Positions 15,812-25,945 are shown, counted from the first letter of the stretch. The stretch: 38,485 nucleotides of DNA from Sphaerochaetaceae bacterium (GCA_024684115.1 JAIKXP010000014.1:1-38485); one strand, 5' to 3'. Made by a program: numbers and translations. Notes: generated by a model from the sequence alone, not told the origin.

Positions 15812-16654
15812 ATGTCAGAGATTATTTCTGAAGCCATCAGATTTGCAGTCAATAACCTTCCAACAGAGGAAGACGCCTCCTACTTCGGACTCAAGAAGTC
15901 TGCAAGAAAGGCTGTTCTTCTTCTCAAGCAGGCCATGTTCCCGGCTTTTTCAGAACAGAACGTAGCATACTGTGGAGAAACAAATATTGCAGTTCAGCGC
16001 TCTGCTTCCCTTTCCCTTGCAGCTGAAAGCCTCATTCAGGCCATGATTACAGTCATGCCTGAGCAGGAAGCCATAAGGAAGACTGCGGATTTAATCAGCA
16101 AGACCCCTTCCATTGCCAGGGTTCTTCAGACCGACATAAACGCAGCCTACACGGGAGACCCGGCTGCAAACAGCATGGGTGAAGTAGCCCTTGCCTACCC
16201 CTCATTCCCGGCCATCTGCTTCTACAGAATTGCACACGCCCTGTACCTTGAAAAGGTCCCTCTCATTCCGAGAATTATGACCGAGTACGGCCACGAGCTT
16301 ACCGGTATAGACATTCACCCGGGTGCTGAAATAGGAGAGTACTTCTTCATTGACCACGGTACCGGTGTTGTAATAGGAGAAACCACCACCATAGGCAGCC
16401 ACGTCAAGATCTACCAGCATGTAACTCTCGGAGCCAAGAGCTTCAAGGTCAAGGATGACGGAAGTCTTGTTAAGGGTATAAAGAGGCATCCGGATATCGG
16501 TTCAAACGTAATAATCTACGCCGGAGCTACAATCCTTGGCGGTGAGACAAAAATTGGTGACAACTGTGTAATTGGCGGTAACGTATGGCTTACAAAGAGC
16601 GTTGAAGCCGGCACAACTGTTGTTTCAAAACCGGCTGAAATCCACAAAATCTGA
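15812..16654 (+). CDS. cysE: Serine O-acetyltransferase (EpsC/CysE type)
   Basis: The protein has 280 residues. An all-alpha N-terminal domain (to about 160) is followed by a left-handed beta-helix of hexapeptide repeats with [26 protein letters not shown], the catalytic Asp/His region of serine acetyltransferases; the long N-terminal domain matches the EpsC-type branch. It makes O-acetylserine from serine and acetyl-CoA for cysteine synthesis. AAAGGAG precedes the ATG. Its stop codon abuts the stop of convergent radA with no base between and no terminator hairpin. Confidence 0.92.
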   Translation: MSEIISEAIRFAVNNLPTEEDASYFGLKKSARKAVLLLKQAMFPAFSEQNVAYCGETNIAVQRSASLSLAAESLIQAMITVMPEQEAIRKTADLISKTPSIARVLQTDINAAYTGDPAANSMGEVALAYPSFPAICFYRIAHALYLEKVPLIPRIMTEYGHELTGIDIHPGAEIGEYFFIDHGTGVVIGETTTIGSHVKIYQHVTLGAKSFKVKDDGSLVKGIKRHPDIGSNVIIYAGATILGGETKIGDNCVIGGNVWLTKSVEAGTTVVSKPAEIHKI

Positions 16655-18019
16655 TTATCTGGGCCTTGAACTCAGAGCTTTGAATACGTCCCCTATCTTT
16701 CTGCAGCCCAGAAGCTTCACTGAGGTTTTGTCTTTAAGTGAGCTGTACATGGAGGCTGCAAGGAAGGCTTTTTTGAAGCCCATATCCTCTGTGGACTTGA
16801 TTCTTCTCTCCCCGTGGCTTACCGGTCTGACTTCTCCGGACAGGGACAGTTCTCCCATCCACACGGCATCTTTATCAAGTGCAATACCGGTAGCTGCAGA
16901 CCAGATTGCAGCAGCTGTTGCCAGTTCTACGGAAACTTCGTTTACCCTGATTCCTCCGGCAACATTTATGTATATGTCCCTCTCTCCGAGCCTCAGTCCT
17001 GCGTGCCTTTCAAGTATGGCAGCTGTCCTCATAATCCTCTGGCTTTCTATCTTCTCTGAATAGACGCGGGTATAGGAGCCCTTAGCTTCAGTTACAAGGG
17101 CCTGTATTTCAACCACAAAGGTTCTGGAGCCTTCGGATATGGTTGCATATGCAATTCCCGGCGGAAGCTCTTCATTTTCCCTTTTTGAAATGAAGAAGGA
17201 AGAGGCGTCCTTAACCGGAACAAGACCGGAAGAGCCCATTTCAAAGATTCCTATCTCATCTGCTGCTCCAAACCTGTTCTTTGAGGCCCTTATGAGCCTT
17301 ATGTCCAGGGAGGACTCTTCAAAATAGAGCACTGTATCTACCATGTGTTCTATGATCTTAGGTCCGGCTATGGTTCCTTCCTTCGTAACGTGACCTATGA
17401 AGAAAACGGAGCTCTGAACCTGTTTTGCCACGCTGTTTATCTCAAGACAGCAGCCCCTCATCTGGGGAACAGAACCAGGAACGGAGCTGAACTCTTCGCT
17501 GAGAACGGTCTGGAGTGAGTCTATTATTACAAGGGAAGGCTTCTCTGTGCGTATTACGTGGCATATGGCTTCAAGATGTGTTTCACAGAGTATGTTTATC
17601 CTGTCCAGGTCAAGGTTGAGCCTTTCGGCCCTCTGACGCACCTGGGAAGCGCTCTCCTCTCCCGAGACGTACAGCACAAGACCCCTGGCTGCACACAGGT
17701 GGCAGACCTGAAGCATGAGGGTGGATTTTCCAATTCCAGGCTCTCCACCCACAAGAACTGATGAACCATGGACTATTCCTCCTCCCAGAACCCTGTCCAG
17801 TTCGGAGATTCCGCTTGAGAACCTGAATTCCTTCTCTACGGGGATGGAAGAAAGGCTTTGTGAGGAAGCCTTACTAACTGTAGTACCCTTTTTGGAGACC
17901 ACAGTCTTCTCTTCTTCAAACGTATTCCATGATCCGCAGGACGGACAGCGCCCGAGCCACTTTGGGCTCGAGTGTCCGCATTCGCTGCAATAAAATCTTG
18001 TAACTTCAGTCTTAGCCAT
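16655..18019 (-). CDS. radA: DNA repair protein RadA (Sms)
   Basis: The protein has 454 residues, the usual length. Zinc finger C11/C14/C25/C28, Walker A GGEPGIGKST (91-100), the RadA-specific KNRFG motif (about 250-255) and a C-terminal Lon-like domain are all present. It is a RecA-like helicase that promotes branch migration in recombination. The ATG has no Shine-Dalgarno and lies 10 nt after the immunophilin stop codon, so it may be read by coupling or from a weak TCTAAT hexamer 9 nt upstream. Confidence 0.96.
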   Translation of the reverse strand: MAKTEVTRFYCSECGHSSPKWLGRCPSCGSWNTFEEEKTVVSKKGTTVSKASSQSLSSIPVEKEFRFSSGISELDRVLGGGIVHGSSVLVGGEPGIGKSTLMLQVCHLCAARGLVLYVSGEESASQVRQRAERLNLDLDRINILCETHLEAICHVIRTEKPSLVIIDSLQTVLSEEFSSVPGSVPQMRGCCLEINSVAKQVQSSVFFIGHVTKEGTIAGPKIIEHMVDTVLYFEESSLDIRLIRASKNRFGAADEIGIFEMGSSGLVPVKDASSFFISKRENEELPPGIAYATISEGSRTFVVEIQALVTEAKGSYTRVYSEKIESQRIMRTAAILERHAGLRLGERDIYINVAGGIRVNEVSVELATAAAIWSAATGIALDKDAVWMGELSLSGEVRPVSHGERRIKSTEDMGFKKAFLAASMYSSLKDKTSVKLLGCRKIGDVFKALSSRPR

Positions 18020-18029
18020 GATTTATCTA

Positions 18030-18977
18030 TTAGAAATCAAGTAATTCTACTTCAAAAATAAGGAAGGCATTCGGTGGAATGACTCCCGGATAGCCGTGAA
18101 CGCCGTATCCAAGCTCCGGCGGGATGATGAGGGTTCTCTTTTCTCCCTTCTTCATGGTCTGAAGAGCCTCATTCCAGCCTTCAATTACTTCTCCGATCTT
18201 AAACTTTGCAGGAACTCCCCTGTTAACTGATGAGTCGAAGATTCTTCCGTCCATGAGACTTCCTGTGTAGTGTACGGTTACTCTCTGTCCGTATTTAGGA
18301 GTCTTATCCCCCTCTCCTTCTTTTTCTACGGTGTATCTCAGTCCGCTCTTTGTCTTTACGGCGCCCGGGAAGCGGTTGTTGATCTCTTCATCAATCTTAG
18401 CAAGTTCTGCGGCTTTCCTGAGCTCTTCCTCTGCAGCTGCCTTTTCGACAATGTCGCTGAATATCTGCTTTGTGACAATGAACTTAGATGCTTCTTCACC
18501 GACTCTTTCAATCTTGACGGTCTTTATCACATCTCCCTGCTCAATTGCGTTTACTACGTCCTGGCCTTCTACAACATGGCCGAAAACTGCATGTTTTCCG
18601 TCAAGCCACGGTGTCTTTACGTGGGTAATGAAGAACTGGCTTCCATTTGTGCCAGGTCCTGCGTTTGCCATACTCATGACTCCCGGTCCGTCGTGCTTGA
18701 GGTCCTTATGGAACTCATCCGGGAATGTGTATCCAGGTCCGCCTGTTCCGTTTCCGCGCGGGCAGCCTGCCTGAATCATGAAATCAGGGATAACCCTGTG
18801 GAATTTGATTCCTTCATAGAAGTTCTTTCCCGGTTTTTCCAGGTTAAGTTCACCTTCGGTAAGACCTATGAAGTTGGCTACTGTCATAGGTGCCTTTGTA
18901 TATTCGAGAGAAACAACAATATTTCCTTTTGTAGTTTCAATTACTGCATAAATGCCGTCTTTTTCGTTGTATTTCAT
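18030..18977 (-). CDS. Dual-family immunophilin (cyclophilin-FKBP fusion)
   Basis: The protein has 315 residues with two unrelated peptidyl-prolyl isomerase domains. Residues about 8-160 are cyclophilin ([35 protein letters not shown] with the ligand-pocket Trp). A charged helix (about 165-205, [14 protein letters not shown]) links to an FKBP domain (about 215-315; [40 protein letters not shown]). Both active sites look intact. No signal peptide, so cytosolic folding is likely. Such CFBP fusions are known in Treponema and Flavobacterium. AAAGGAT precedes the ATG; radA follows. Confidence 0.93.
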   Translation of the reverse strand: MKYNEKDGIYAVIETTKGNIVVSLEYTKAPMTVANFIGLTEGELNLEKPGKNFYEGIKFHRVIPDFMIQAGCPRGNGTGGPGYTFPDEFHKDLKHDGPGVMSMANAGPGTNGSQFFITHVKTPWLDGKHAVFGHVVEGQDVVNAIEQGDVIKTVKIERVGEEASKFIVTKQIFSDIVEKAAAEEELRKAAELAKIDEEINNRFPGAVKTKSGLRYTVEKEGEGDKTPKYGQRVTVHYTGSLMDGRIFDSSVNRGVPAKFKIGEVIEGWNEALQTMKKGEKRTLIIPPELGYGVHGYPGVIPPNAFLIFEVELLDF

Positions 18978-19025
18978 GTTCTATCCTTTTTATAGAAAAT
19001 ATTAACAGATAAATAATCCGTCAAA

Positions 19026-19937
19026 TCAGTCTTCAAACAGTTTGTCGTAGGAAGAAAGAAGTCCGTAAATCCTCTCCAGCTCATCAGCTGAATCAAAAGG
19101 AATTACGAGTTTTCCCTTATCAAGCTTTCCCTTTACCTCTACCTGGCAGCCCATAGCAGAGAGGAATTTCTCTTCAACTGCCTCAATTTCCTCTGTTTTA
19201 GGCTTCTTTACGGTCTTTTTATCCTTAACAAAGAGCCTTCCTCCCTTATTAAGGGATGAAGCGAGGGCTTCTGCCTGTCTGACTGACGGCTTTTCCTTAA
19301 GAATCTTGTAGTAAAGAATTTCCCTGTCTGCAGGGTTTTCTACGCTTAAGAGTGCTCTTGCGTGTCCTGCCGTAAAGAGTCCTTCATTGAGGGACTGAAG
19401 CATGTTTGCAGGAAGGGCCAGAAGCCTCATGCTGTTTGTAACAGCCGTTCTGCTCTTCCCGACCCTCTTTGCAAGTTCTTCCTGAGTAATTCCTTGCTCG
19501 GCAATAAGATAATTATAGGCCTTTGCTTCTTCAACAGGGTTTAAATTCTCTCTCTGTATGTTTTCAATGAGGGCAACCTCAAGTCTCTGAAGATCGGAGT
19601 AGGTTCTGATTATACAGGGAACAGTCTTAAGTCCTGCAAGTTTTGCAGCCCTGAATCTTCTTTCTCCGGCTATAATCATGTATTTGTTCGGAGCAACCTC
19701 TTCAACAAGAAGCGGCTGAACAACTCCTACACTCTTAATAGAATCAGAAAGCTCGTTAAGAGCATCCGGATCAAATATCTTTCTAGGCTGATCTGGATTA
19801 GCCTGAATCTTTACTACTTCTATTTCAACAACGTTTGCACCGTTTTCCTCGAGTTTTTCTGTTTCAAAATTAGAGGAATCATAATCTCCGATAAGGGAGC
19901 TTATACCCTTACCAAGTCCATGTTTACCTAGAGACAC
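19026..19937 (-). CDS. parB: Chromosome-partition protein ParB
   Basis: The start chosen is GTG at 19937, with GGAGG 9 nt upstream inside parA; the frame extends further up but family members begin SLGKHGLGKGISSL. 303 residues: CTP-binding ParB/Srx domain with IAGERRFRAA (box II), helix-turn-helix near KRVGKSRTAVTNSMRLL, then a dimerisation C-terminus. It binds parS, clamps DNA as a CTP switch and spreads, loading SMC and guiding origin segregation. It overlaps parA by 14 nt. Two perfect parS sites lie within 1.1 kb upstream. Confidence 0.96.
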   Translation of the reverse strand: MSLGKHGLGKGISSLIGDYDSSNFETEKLEENGANVVEIEVVKIQANPDQPRKIFDPDALNELSDSIKSVGVVQPLLVEEVAPNKYMIIAGERRFRAAKLAGLKTVPCIIRTYSDLQRLEVALIENIQRENLNPVEEAKAYNYLIAEQGITQEELAKRVGKSRTAVTNSMRLLALPANMLQSLNEGLFTAGHARALLSVENPADREILYYKILKEKPSVRQAEALASSLNKGGRLFVKDKKTVKKPKTEEIEAVEEKFLSAMGCQVEVKGKLDKGKLVIPFDSADELERIYGLLSSYDKLFED

Positions 19938-20688
19938 GCTGTAAAACCTCCTTTGCAAGCATATTGTAGGCCTTTGAACCGCTGCAGCTGTTATCATAAG
20001 CATTTATCGGCAGGCCATGAGACGGAGCCTCACTTAATCTGACATTTCTTGGAATCTTAGTTTCAAACACTAAATTAGAAAAATAGGATGAAATATCGTC
20101 CACAACCTCGTTGTTGAGATTTGATCTTTTTGAATACATGGTAAAGACAATTCCAAGCACGCTAAGTGAAGGGTTAAGTTTCTTCTTAACACTAGATATA
20201 GTTCTTATGAGCAGATTCAATCCTTCCATAGCAAAATATTCGCACTGCATGGGGATAATTACGTAGTCTGCAAAGCATAGAGCGTTCATGGTAACAAGAT
20301 CCAGAGCCGGAGGACAGTCTACAAAAATGAAGTCAAACTGGTCTTCTGCGCCCTTTAAAGCATGTTTTAAAAAGAATTCTCTGTGTGGCACGTCTACAAG
20401 CTCAATTGCAAGTCCTGCCATATTGATTCCGCCGGAGAGACAGTAGAGATTATTCACCGGTGTAGCCTGTACAACATCCATATCGAATGTTTCACGTGAA
20501 ACAATTTCATAAATCCCGTCTTTTGTGGTATCAGCAGACACAGCTCCTGAAAGGTTTCCCTGGGAATCAAAATCCACAAGTAGAACCTTGTAACCTTCTT
20601 TTGCAAAAGCTGAACCAAGGTTAACAGCCGTTGTTGTCTTTCCAACTCCACCTTTCTGGTTAAGAAAAATAATCTTTTTAGCTTTCAT
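19924..20688 (-). CDS. parA: Chromosome-partition ATPase ParA (Soj)
   Basis: The protein has 254 residues from ATG at 20688. Deviant Walker A KGGVGKTT (12-19), FVDCPPALD (Walker B region) and the C-terminal RLSEAPSHGLPI motif define the chromosomal ParA/Soj family, a DNA-binding ATPase that positions ParB-parS. The frame extends upstream to TTG, but that codon lies in the promoter. No Shine-Dalgarno; TATTAT ends 6 nt before the ATG. A perfect parS lies within the coding sequence. It is divergent from the NifU-like gene. Confidence 0.96.
   Translation of the reverse strand: MKAKKIIFLNQKGGVGKTTTAVNLGSAFAKEGYKVLLVDFDSQGNLSGAVSADTTKDGIYEIVSRETFDMDVVQATPVNNLYCLSGGINMAGLAIELVDVPHREFFLKHALKGAEDQFDFIFVDCPPALDLVTMNALCFADYVIIPMQCEYFAMEGLNLLIRTISSVKKKLNPSLSVLGIVFTMYSKRSNLNNEVVDDISSYFSNLVFETKIPRNVRLSEAPSHGLPINAYDNSCSGSKAYNMLAKEVLQRVSR
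20488..20503. other. parS site inside parA
   Basis: Perfect 16-bp palindrome TGTTTCACGTGAAACA, identical to the consensus chromosomal parS bound by ParB, located within parA about 5.4 kb from dnaA. Confidence 0.95.
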
Positions 20689-20694
20689 GCCTAT

Positions 20695-20723
20695 ATAATA
20701 TGACAAGAGTTATAAAATGTCAT
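20695..20723 (-). promoter_or_regulatory. Promoter of parAB, leaderless geometry
   Basis: On the minus strand ATGACA (20723-20718), 17-nt spacer, TATTAT (20700-20695), 6 nt from the ATG at 20688. Both hexamers match consensus at 5 of 6. Confidence 0.6.
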
Positions 20724-20729
20724 CTCATG

Positions 20730-20758
20730 TTGCTAATTCGTAGACCTTTTATTATATT
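20730..20758 (+). promoter_or_regulatory. Promoter of the NifU-like gene
   Basis: TTGCTA (20730-20735), 17-nt spacer, TATATT (20753-20758). Start near 20765; the leader of about 14 nt consists almost entirely of the AGGAG ribosome site. It is back to back with the parA promoter. Confidence 0.55.
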
Positions 20759-20778
20759 AATACTCAGGAGAATAAATC

Positions 20779-21018
20779 ATGGATTTAGAAGCTAAAGTAA
20801 AGGAAGCTCTGGAAGTTATCAGACCTTCCCTCCAGAACGATGGCGGAGATATTGTTTTCAACAAGATTGATGGCAAGACAGTATATGTAACACTTACCGG
20901 CTCATGTGCAGGCTGCGCATACGCCGCTATGACACTCAAGGGCGGAGTTGAAAGAATGCTCAGGGTCAGAGTAGATCCTGAAATTGAAGTTATCAACCTT
21001 GCCCAGTTTGACAACTGA
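20779..21018 (+). CDS. NifU-like Fe-S scaffold protein
   Basis: The protein has 79 residues, a stand-alone NifU C-terminal (Nfu) domain. It has RPSLQNDGGDI and the cluster-binding GSCAGCAYA (C43, C46), and should carry a Fe-S cluster to target proteins in the cytosol. CAGGAG precedes the ATG. It is a single gene between a promoter shared back to back with parA and a UUCG-loop terminator; a parS lies in its 3' untranslated part. Confidence 0.93.
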   Translation: MDLEAKVKEALEVIRPSLQNDGGDIVFNKIDGKTVYVTLTGSCAGCAYAAMTLKGGVERMLRVRVDPEIEVINLAQFDN

Positions 21019-21019
21019 T

Positions 21020-21035
21020 TGTTTCACGTGAAACA
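21020..21035. other. parS site after the NifU-like gene
   Basis: Second perfect TGTTTCACGTGAAACA, two bases beyond the stop codon and five before the terminator stem. It is 532 bp from the first site; two sites in one region suit ParB nucleation and spreading. Confidence 0.95.
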
Positions 21036-21039
21036 TTCG

Positions 21040-21068
21040 AACTGCTGCATTCGTGCAGCAGTTTTTTT
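21040..21068 (+). terminator. Terminator of the NifU-like gene
   Basis: 10-bp stem AACTGCTGCA/TGCAGCAGTT with a TTCG tetraloop, then a T run to 21068. The following 21069-21204 is pyrimidine-rich and shows no gene. Confidence 0.93.
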
Positions 21069-21204
21069 ATACCCTTTTCTTTTGTTTATTTTAACCTTTC
21101 CAAATACAGACAGTTTTCTCTGTTAGTTTCTCTCTTTCTAATGTATGCAAATAATGCGGTTTTTCGTTTTTTTCTTTTCCCGGTTCATTTTTTGAATTTT
21201 TCTG

Positions 21205-21248
21205 AAAAACAAAAAACCTGCATTCCAGACGTCTAAAATGCAGGTTTT
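21205..21248 (-). terminator. Terminator after gyrA
   Basis: Stem AAAACCTGCATT/AATGCAGGTTTT (21213-21224 / 21237-21248), 12-nt loop containing the palindrome AGACGTCT, followed on the minus strand by TTTGTTTTT. It lies about 40 nt beyond the gyrA stop. Confidence 0.9.
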
Positions 21249-21289
21249 GATAGTGTTTCTATGTATAGAAACAGATTGTTGTGGTGTTT

Positions 21290-23779
21290 TTATTCTTCTT
21301 TCGGCTCTTCTTCAGACTCCATTTCTTCATCAGAATCTTCGTCTTTCTGGTATTCAGTTGCACACAATGAAACTATTACGTCATCATCATTTTTCATTCT
21401 GAATACGTTTACGCCGGCAGCTGTTCTACCCTGTGTAGAGATGTCCTTTACATGGGTTCTGATGGTAATTCCGTTCTTTGTAATACATACAAGATCGTTA
21501 TTGTCATCTACTGCAAGTCCTGAAACGATAGTTGAAGTATTTTCTCCCAGCTTATAGATTTGCTGTCCGCCTGTGGCTCTGTGGTGAGCGTTGAACTTAT
21601 CAAATTCAACCTGCTTGCCCTTACCCAGTTCGGTTACCATGAGAATCTTTTTCTCAGGGTCTACCTTCATAAGTCCTACAACTTCATCATCGTCAGAAAG
21701 CTTTATTCCTCTGACTCCGTGGGTTGTTCTTCCCATGACTCTGACTTCATCTACGTTGAACCTGAGTCCCTTACCCAGCTTGGTAACTATCATTACCTCG
21801 TCTCCGGCGGAAACGAATTCGCAGTGAAGAAGTACATCTCCCTCATCAAGAATTATGGCTCTGATACCGTTCTTTCTGCCGTTAATGAACTGGTTAAGTG
21901 CAATCTGTTTGACTACGCCTTTTTTAGTACACATAAGCAGATAGAGGTTTTCATCAAACTCCTTGAAGCTGATTACGGAAGTAATTGTCTCTTCCGGATC
22001 CATCTTCGGAAGGACAGCCTTTATGCTGGTACCCTTACCTGTCTTTGTTCCTTCAGGAAGCTCCCATGTTTCAAGAACAAAGGCCTTTCCTGCGTCGGTA
22101 ACGTACATGATCTTGTCATGTGAGTTTGCAGTGAACATGTGTTCAACAAAGTCCTCATCCCTGAGGCTTGCACCCTTAACACCCTTACCGCCGCGGTTCT
22201 GTGTCTTGTATTCCTCTGCAGAAACACGCTTTACAAAGCCTCTGTGGGTTGCAACAACTACACACTCTTCCTTCTTGATGAAGTCCTTGTCCAGGATTCC
22301 GGAAAGCTCTCTGGCCTGGATTTCAGTTCTTCTTGCGTCTCCGAAGTCTGCCTTAAGCTGGATAATCTCCTTCTTGACCTCTCCGAGCATCTTGACCGGA
22401 TCGGAAAGGAGCTCCCTGTAGAAGGCAATCTTTACTTCAAGTTCAGCAAGTTCATCCATAATCTCCTGTGTTTCAAGGTGGCTCAGTCTTCCGAGCCTCA
22501 TCTGGATGATTGCGTTGGCCTGAATGTCTGAGAGTGCAAATCTGGCCTGAAGTGTAAGGCTGGCCTTTTCGTTGTTCTCTGAAGTCTTGATTATCTCAAT
22601 TACTTCGTCAATGTTCTCAAGACCAATCTTAAGTCCGAGCAGTACGTGCTCTCTCTGAAGAGCCTTTTCAAGGTCGAACTTTGTTCTTCTTGTTACAACT
22701 TCCTTTCTGTGCTCAAGGTAGTAGTAGAGCATGTCCTTGAGGGAGAGGAGTTTAGGTCTTCCTGAAACAAGAGCCAGGTTGTTTACGTTGAAGTTGCTTT
22801 CAAGCGGAGTGTTTCTGAAGAGATGGTTTACGACTATCTCTGGAACAGCTCCTGACTTGAGTTCAATTACAAGTCTGATACCGTCACGGTCAGACTCGTC
22901 TCTTACAAGGGAAACATCCTTAAGAATATCGTCCTTCTTAAGCTCTTCTATGCGGTCCCTGAGGGCTCTCTTGTTGACCTGGTAGGGGATTTCAGTGAAG
23001 ACGATTGCTTCGTGGGACTTGTGATCCTCTATGTGGTAGCGGCCCCTCAGGACTACTTTTCCGCGGCCTGTTTCATAGGCGTCCTTGATTCCCTTCTTTC
23101 CGCAGATGATTCCGCTGGTAGGGAAGTCGGGTCCGTGAATGTAATCCATGAGCTCAGTAACCGAGATATCCGGGTTGTCTATCATGGCACAGATTCCGTC
23201 ACAGACCTCACTGAGGTTGTGGGGTGCCATGTTTGTAGCCATACCTACGGCAATACCGCTGGTACCGTTTACAATCATGAACGGGAATCCTGAAGGAAGA
23301 ACTGACGGTTCCTGGAGGGAATCATCAAAGTTGTTTACAAAATCAACCGTGTTCTTCTCTATATCGGAGAGCATGAGTTCACCCATGCGGCTCATCTTGG
23401 CTTCTGTGTATCTGTAAGCTGCAGGCGGGTCTCCGTCTATTGAACCGAAGTTACCCTGAGGCTTGATTACCGGATAGCGCAGGGAGAAGTCCTGGGCAAG
23501 TCTTACCATTGCATCATAGACTGAAGCGTCTCCGTGCGGATGGTACTTACCGAGAACATCACCGACAATTCTTGCACTCTTCTTTGTTCCGCCGCTGGCC
23601 TTTATGCCGAGCTCGTACATATCATAGAGAATTCTTCTGTGAACCGGCTTAAGTCCGTCCCTTACATCCGGAAGGGCACGGCTTACAATTACGCTCATTG
23701 CATAGTCCAGATAGGACTTCTTCATTTCCTGAGAAAGGTCGGAAACAATTATTCTTTCGTTATTATTGTTGATTTCCAT
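21290..23779 (-). CDS. gyrA: DNA gyrase subunit A
   Basis: The protein has 829 residues. The N-terminal breakage-reunion domain has catalytic Tyr124 in [10 protein letters not shown]; the C-terminal beta-pinwheel keeps a GyrA box QNRGGKG (usually QRRGGRG), and an acidic tail ([17 protein letters not shown]) ends the protein. With GyrB it introduces negative supercoils. In the quinolone-contact helix ([14 protein letters not shown]) the E. coli Ser83 position is Ala85, while Asp87 is kept as Asp89. GGAGG overlapping the gyrB stop codon precedes the ATG, so gyrBA is one unit. Confidence 0.98.
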   Translation of the reverse strand: MEINNNNERIIVSDLSQEMKKSYLDYAMSVIVSRALPDVRDGLKPVHRRILYDMYELGIKASGGTKKSARIVGDVLGKYHPHGDASVYDAMVRLAQDFSLRYPVIKPQGNFGSIDGDPPAAYRYTEAKMSRMGELMLSDIEKNTVDFVNNFDDSLQEPSVLPSGFPFMIVNGTSGIAVGMATNMAPHNLSEVCDGICAMIDNPDISVTELMDYIHGPDFPTSGIICGKKGIKDAYETGRGKVVLRGRYHIEDHKSHEAIVFTEIPYQVNKRALRDRIEELKKDDILKDVSLVRDESDRDGIRLVIELKSGAVPEIVVNHLFRNTPLESNFNVNNLALVSGRPKLLSLKDMLYYYLEHRKEVVTRRTKFDLEKALQREHVLLGLKIGLENIDEVIEIIKTSENNEKASLTLQARFALSDIQANAIIQMRLGRLSHLETQEIMDELAELEVKIAFYRELLSDPVKMLGEVKKEIIQLKADFGDARRTEIQARELSGILDKDFIKKEECVVVATHRGFVKRVSAEEYKTQNRGGKGVKGASLRDEDFVEHMFTANSHDKIMYVTDAGKAFVLETWELPEGTKTGKGTSIKAVLPKMDPEETITSVISFKEFDENLYLLMCTKKGVVKQIALNQFINGRKNGIRAIILDEGDVLLHCEFVSAGDEVMIVTKLGKGLRFNVDEVRVMGRTTHGVRGIKLSDDDEVVGLMKVDPEKKILMVTELGKGKQVEFDKFNAHHRATGGQQIYKLGENTSTIVSGLAVDDNNDLVCITKNGITIRTHVKDISTQGRTAAGVNVFRMKNDDDVIVSLCATEYQKDEDSDEEMESEEEPKEE

Positions 23780-23793
23780 TATTTCCGTCCTCC

Positions 23794-25821
23794 TTAAGCG
23801 TCAATATTTGCGTACGTGGCGTTCTCTTCAATATAGAGACGTCTCGGTTCTACATCTTCACCCATCAGCATGCTGAATACATTGTCTGCTTCAATTGCAT
23901 CTGAAAGATGAACTCTCGTTATGAATCTTCTCTCAGGATCCATTGTGGTTTCCCACAGCTGCTCCGGGTTCATCTCACCGAGACCTTTGTAGCGCTGGAT
24001 CTTGTAGCTCTTCTCATCATCAACGTTGAGATTATGGTCTGCCAGGATCTTTACCCTTTCATCTTCGTCATAGGCATAGTATTCCTTGTTCTTGATGGAA
24101 ATCTTGTACAATGGCGGCATGGCAAAGTAGACATATCCTGCGTCAATTAAAGGACGCATGTATCTGAAGAAGAAGGTAAGGAGCAGGGTTCTGATGTGTG
24201 ATCCGTCAACATCAGCATCTGCCATGATTATGACCTTGTGGTATCTTACCTTGTTTATGTCAAAGGTAGCTCCGAGTCCTGCACCGATAGATGCAATTAC
24301 CGGCTGAAGCTTGTCGTTTCCCGCAACCTTGTCTTCACGGGTCTTTTCAACGTTAAGCATCTTTCCCCAGAGGGAGAGGATGGCCTGGGTTCTTCTGTCT
24401 CTGCCCTGGTTTGCAGAGCCTCCTGCAGAATCTCCCTCAACAATGAAAATTTCGCGGTTTGCCGGATCTTTTTCACTGCAGTCTGACAGTTTACTCGGAA
24501 GACTTCCCCCGTCGTTCTTCCTGCGTTCTTTTTCGCGTGCCTTCTTGGCTGCAACTCTGGCTCTTGCAGAATTAACGGTTTTATCGAGGAGGGCTTCAAT
24601 GAAGGAAGGATTCTCATCAAAGAAGTCATTCATCTTCTCGTATACAAAAGAGTAGACAAGACCCTGAACGTAGGAACTGCCGAGCTTCATCTTTGTCTGG
24701 CCTTCAAACTGAGGCTCTGAAAGCTTGACTGATACAACAGCTGAAAGACCTTCCCTTACGTCTGAGTTAAAGCCTTCCTTAAAGTCATCAGTCTGGATGA
24801 ATTCACTTGTCTTCTTGTCCTTCTTGAACTTGTCGCTCTTCTCAAGCTGGCTTCTCACTGAAGCAACAAGACCTGTGGTAAAACCTACCAGGTGCTTACC
24901 GCCTTCACGGGTATTGATGTTGTTTGCAAAGGAGAAGACCCTCTCGTCGTAGCGGTCAGAGTACTGGAGACTTATTTCAATCTCTGCAACTCCGCCTGCA
25001 TTCTGCCTTGTTCCTTCAAAGTAGCAGGGCTCTGAGCCTTCAGGAATGACGCGGCTGTTCTTGTTCATGTAAGAAACAAAGTCTTTAATTCCGCCTTCAA
25101 AGTGAAATGTCTTTTCAACCGGCAGTTCACCCCTGTCATCTACTGCATTTATTGTTATTCCCTTGTTGAGAAATGCAAGTTCCCTGAATCTCTCGCAGAG
25201 AATGCTGAAATCAAAGTTATCTGATTCCATGACATGCTCTGTGTCTCCCTCAAACTTCTTTGCATCCGGATGGAACTTGATTGTTGTTCCGACCCTGTCT
25301 GAGGTGCCTACAACGGCTACCGGTCCCTCAGGAATACCAATGTGGTAGGTCTGCCTGAAAATTTTGCCTTCCCTGTAAACGGTGGCCTCAAGAAAATCTG
25401 AAAGGGCGTTAACGACACTGACACCTACACCGTGAAGACCGCCGGAAACTTTATAGCCTCCATCACCGAACTTACCGCCGGCATGAAGGTTACACAGTGC
25501 AACCTGAAGTGCACTGACTCCCTCGGTCGGGTGCATGTCTGTAGGAATACCACGACCGTTATCCTCAACGGTAACAATGTTCCCTACATCTATCCTGACA
25601 TTGATGGTATCACAATAACCCGCAACAGCCTCATCTATACTGTTATCAACTACTTCATAGACCAGATGGTGTAATCCCTCGGATCCGGTGGATCCAATGT
25701 ACATACCAGGTCTTTTCCTGACAGCTTCAAGTCCATGCAGGACATGAATCTTATCACCCTTGTACTCTTCGGTTACTTTGGTGATGTTGATATCCTGCTG
25801 AATGTTCTGTTCATCTTCCAT
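23794..25821 (-). CDS. gyrB: DNA gyrase subunit B
   Basis: The protein has 675 residues, the short (non-inserted) form. GHKL ATPase domain with NSIDEA (60-65), DNGRGIP (87-93) and GGLHGVGVS; transducer domain; Toprim with EGDSAGG (462-468) and [14 protein letters not shown]. The segment after Toprim is [13 protein letters not shown], where E. coli has PLKGK: Trp485 replaces Lys447. It is transcribed away from dnaA, not downstream of recF as in many bacteria. The ATG follows a G run (GGGGG about 10 nt upstream). Confidence 0.98.
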   Translation of the reverse strand: MEDEQNIQQDINITKVTEEYKGDKIHVLHGLEAVRKRPGMYIGSTGSEGLHHLVYEVVDNSIDEAVAGYCDTINVRIDVGNIVTVEDNGRGIPTDMHPTEGVSALQVALCNLHAGGKFGDGGYKVSGGLHGVGVSVVNALSDFLEATVYREGKIFRQTYHIGIPEGPVAVVGTSDRVGTTIKFHPDAKKFEGDTEHVMESDNFDFSILCERFRELAFLNKGITINAVDDRGELPVEKTFHFEGGIKDFVSYMNKNSRVIPEGSEPCYFEGTRQNAGGVAEIEISLQYSDRYDERVFSFANNINTREGGKHLVGFTTGLVASVRSQLEKSDKFKKDKKTSEFIQTDDFKEGFNSDVREGLSAVVSVKLSEPQFEGQTKMKLGSSYVQGLVYSFVYEKMNDFFDENPSFIEALLDKTVNSARARVAAKKAREKERRKNDGGSLPSKLSDCSEKDPANREIFIVEGDSAGGSANQGRDRRTQAILSLWGKMLNVEKTREDKVAGNDKLQPVIASIGAGLGATFDINKVRYHKVIIMADADVDGSHIRTLLLTFFFRYMRPLIDAGYVYFAMPPLYKISIKNKEYYAYDEDERVKILADHNLNVDDEKSYKIQRYKGLGEMNPEQLWETTMDPERRFITRVHLSDAIEADNVFSMLMGEDVEPRRLYIEENATYANIDA

Positions 25822-25866
25822 AAATAAAAACCCCCGGGATTTAAACCCTGAATTCCTTCATATACC

Positions 25867-25893
25867 TTATAATATATTTATAATATATATTAT
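25867..25893. repeat. AT-only tandem 11-mers, possible unwinding element
   Basis: Two exact tandem copies of TTATAATATAT (25867-25877, 25878-25888), followed by ATTAT. The 27-bp stretch lacks any G or C. In the gyrB/dnaA spacer it may be the easily melted part of oriC, and it also supplies -10 sequences for gyrB. Confidence 0.6.
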
Positions 25894-25916
25894 CGTATTT
25901 AGATATCTTTATTCAA
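25889..25916 (-). promoter_or_regulatory. Probable promoter of gyrBA
   Basis: On the minus strand TTGAAT (25916-25911), 16-nt spacer, GATAAT (25894-25889); leader of about 60 nt. A GC-rich palindrome CACGCGCGTG (25917-25926) sits immediately upstream and could bind a regulator of either gene. Several other -10 like hexamers occur in the AT tract. Confidence 0.4.
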
Positions 25917-25945
25917 CACGCGCGTGAAAGGGCCATACATGCTTC

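Noticed and set aside
21560-22123. 187-codon plus-strand ORF opposite gyrA.
   Set aside because: Antisense shadow of gyrA, with biased composition and no ribosome site.
25917-25926. CACGCGCGTG palindrome near dnaA as a third parS or a DnaA site.
   Set aside because: It differs from TGTTTCACGTGAAACA in core and flanks and is no DnaA box; kept only as a possible operator note.
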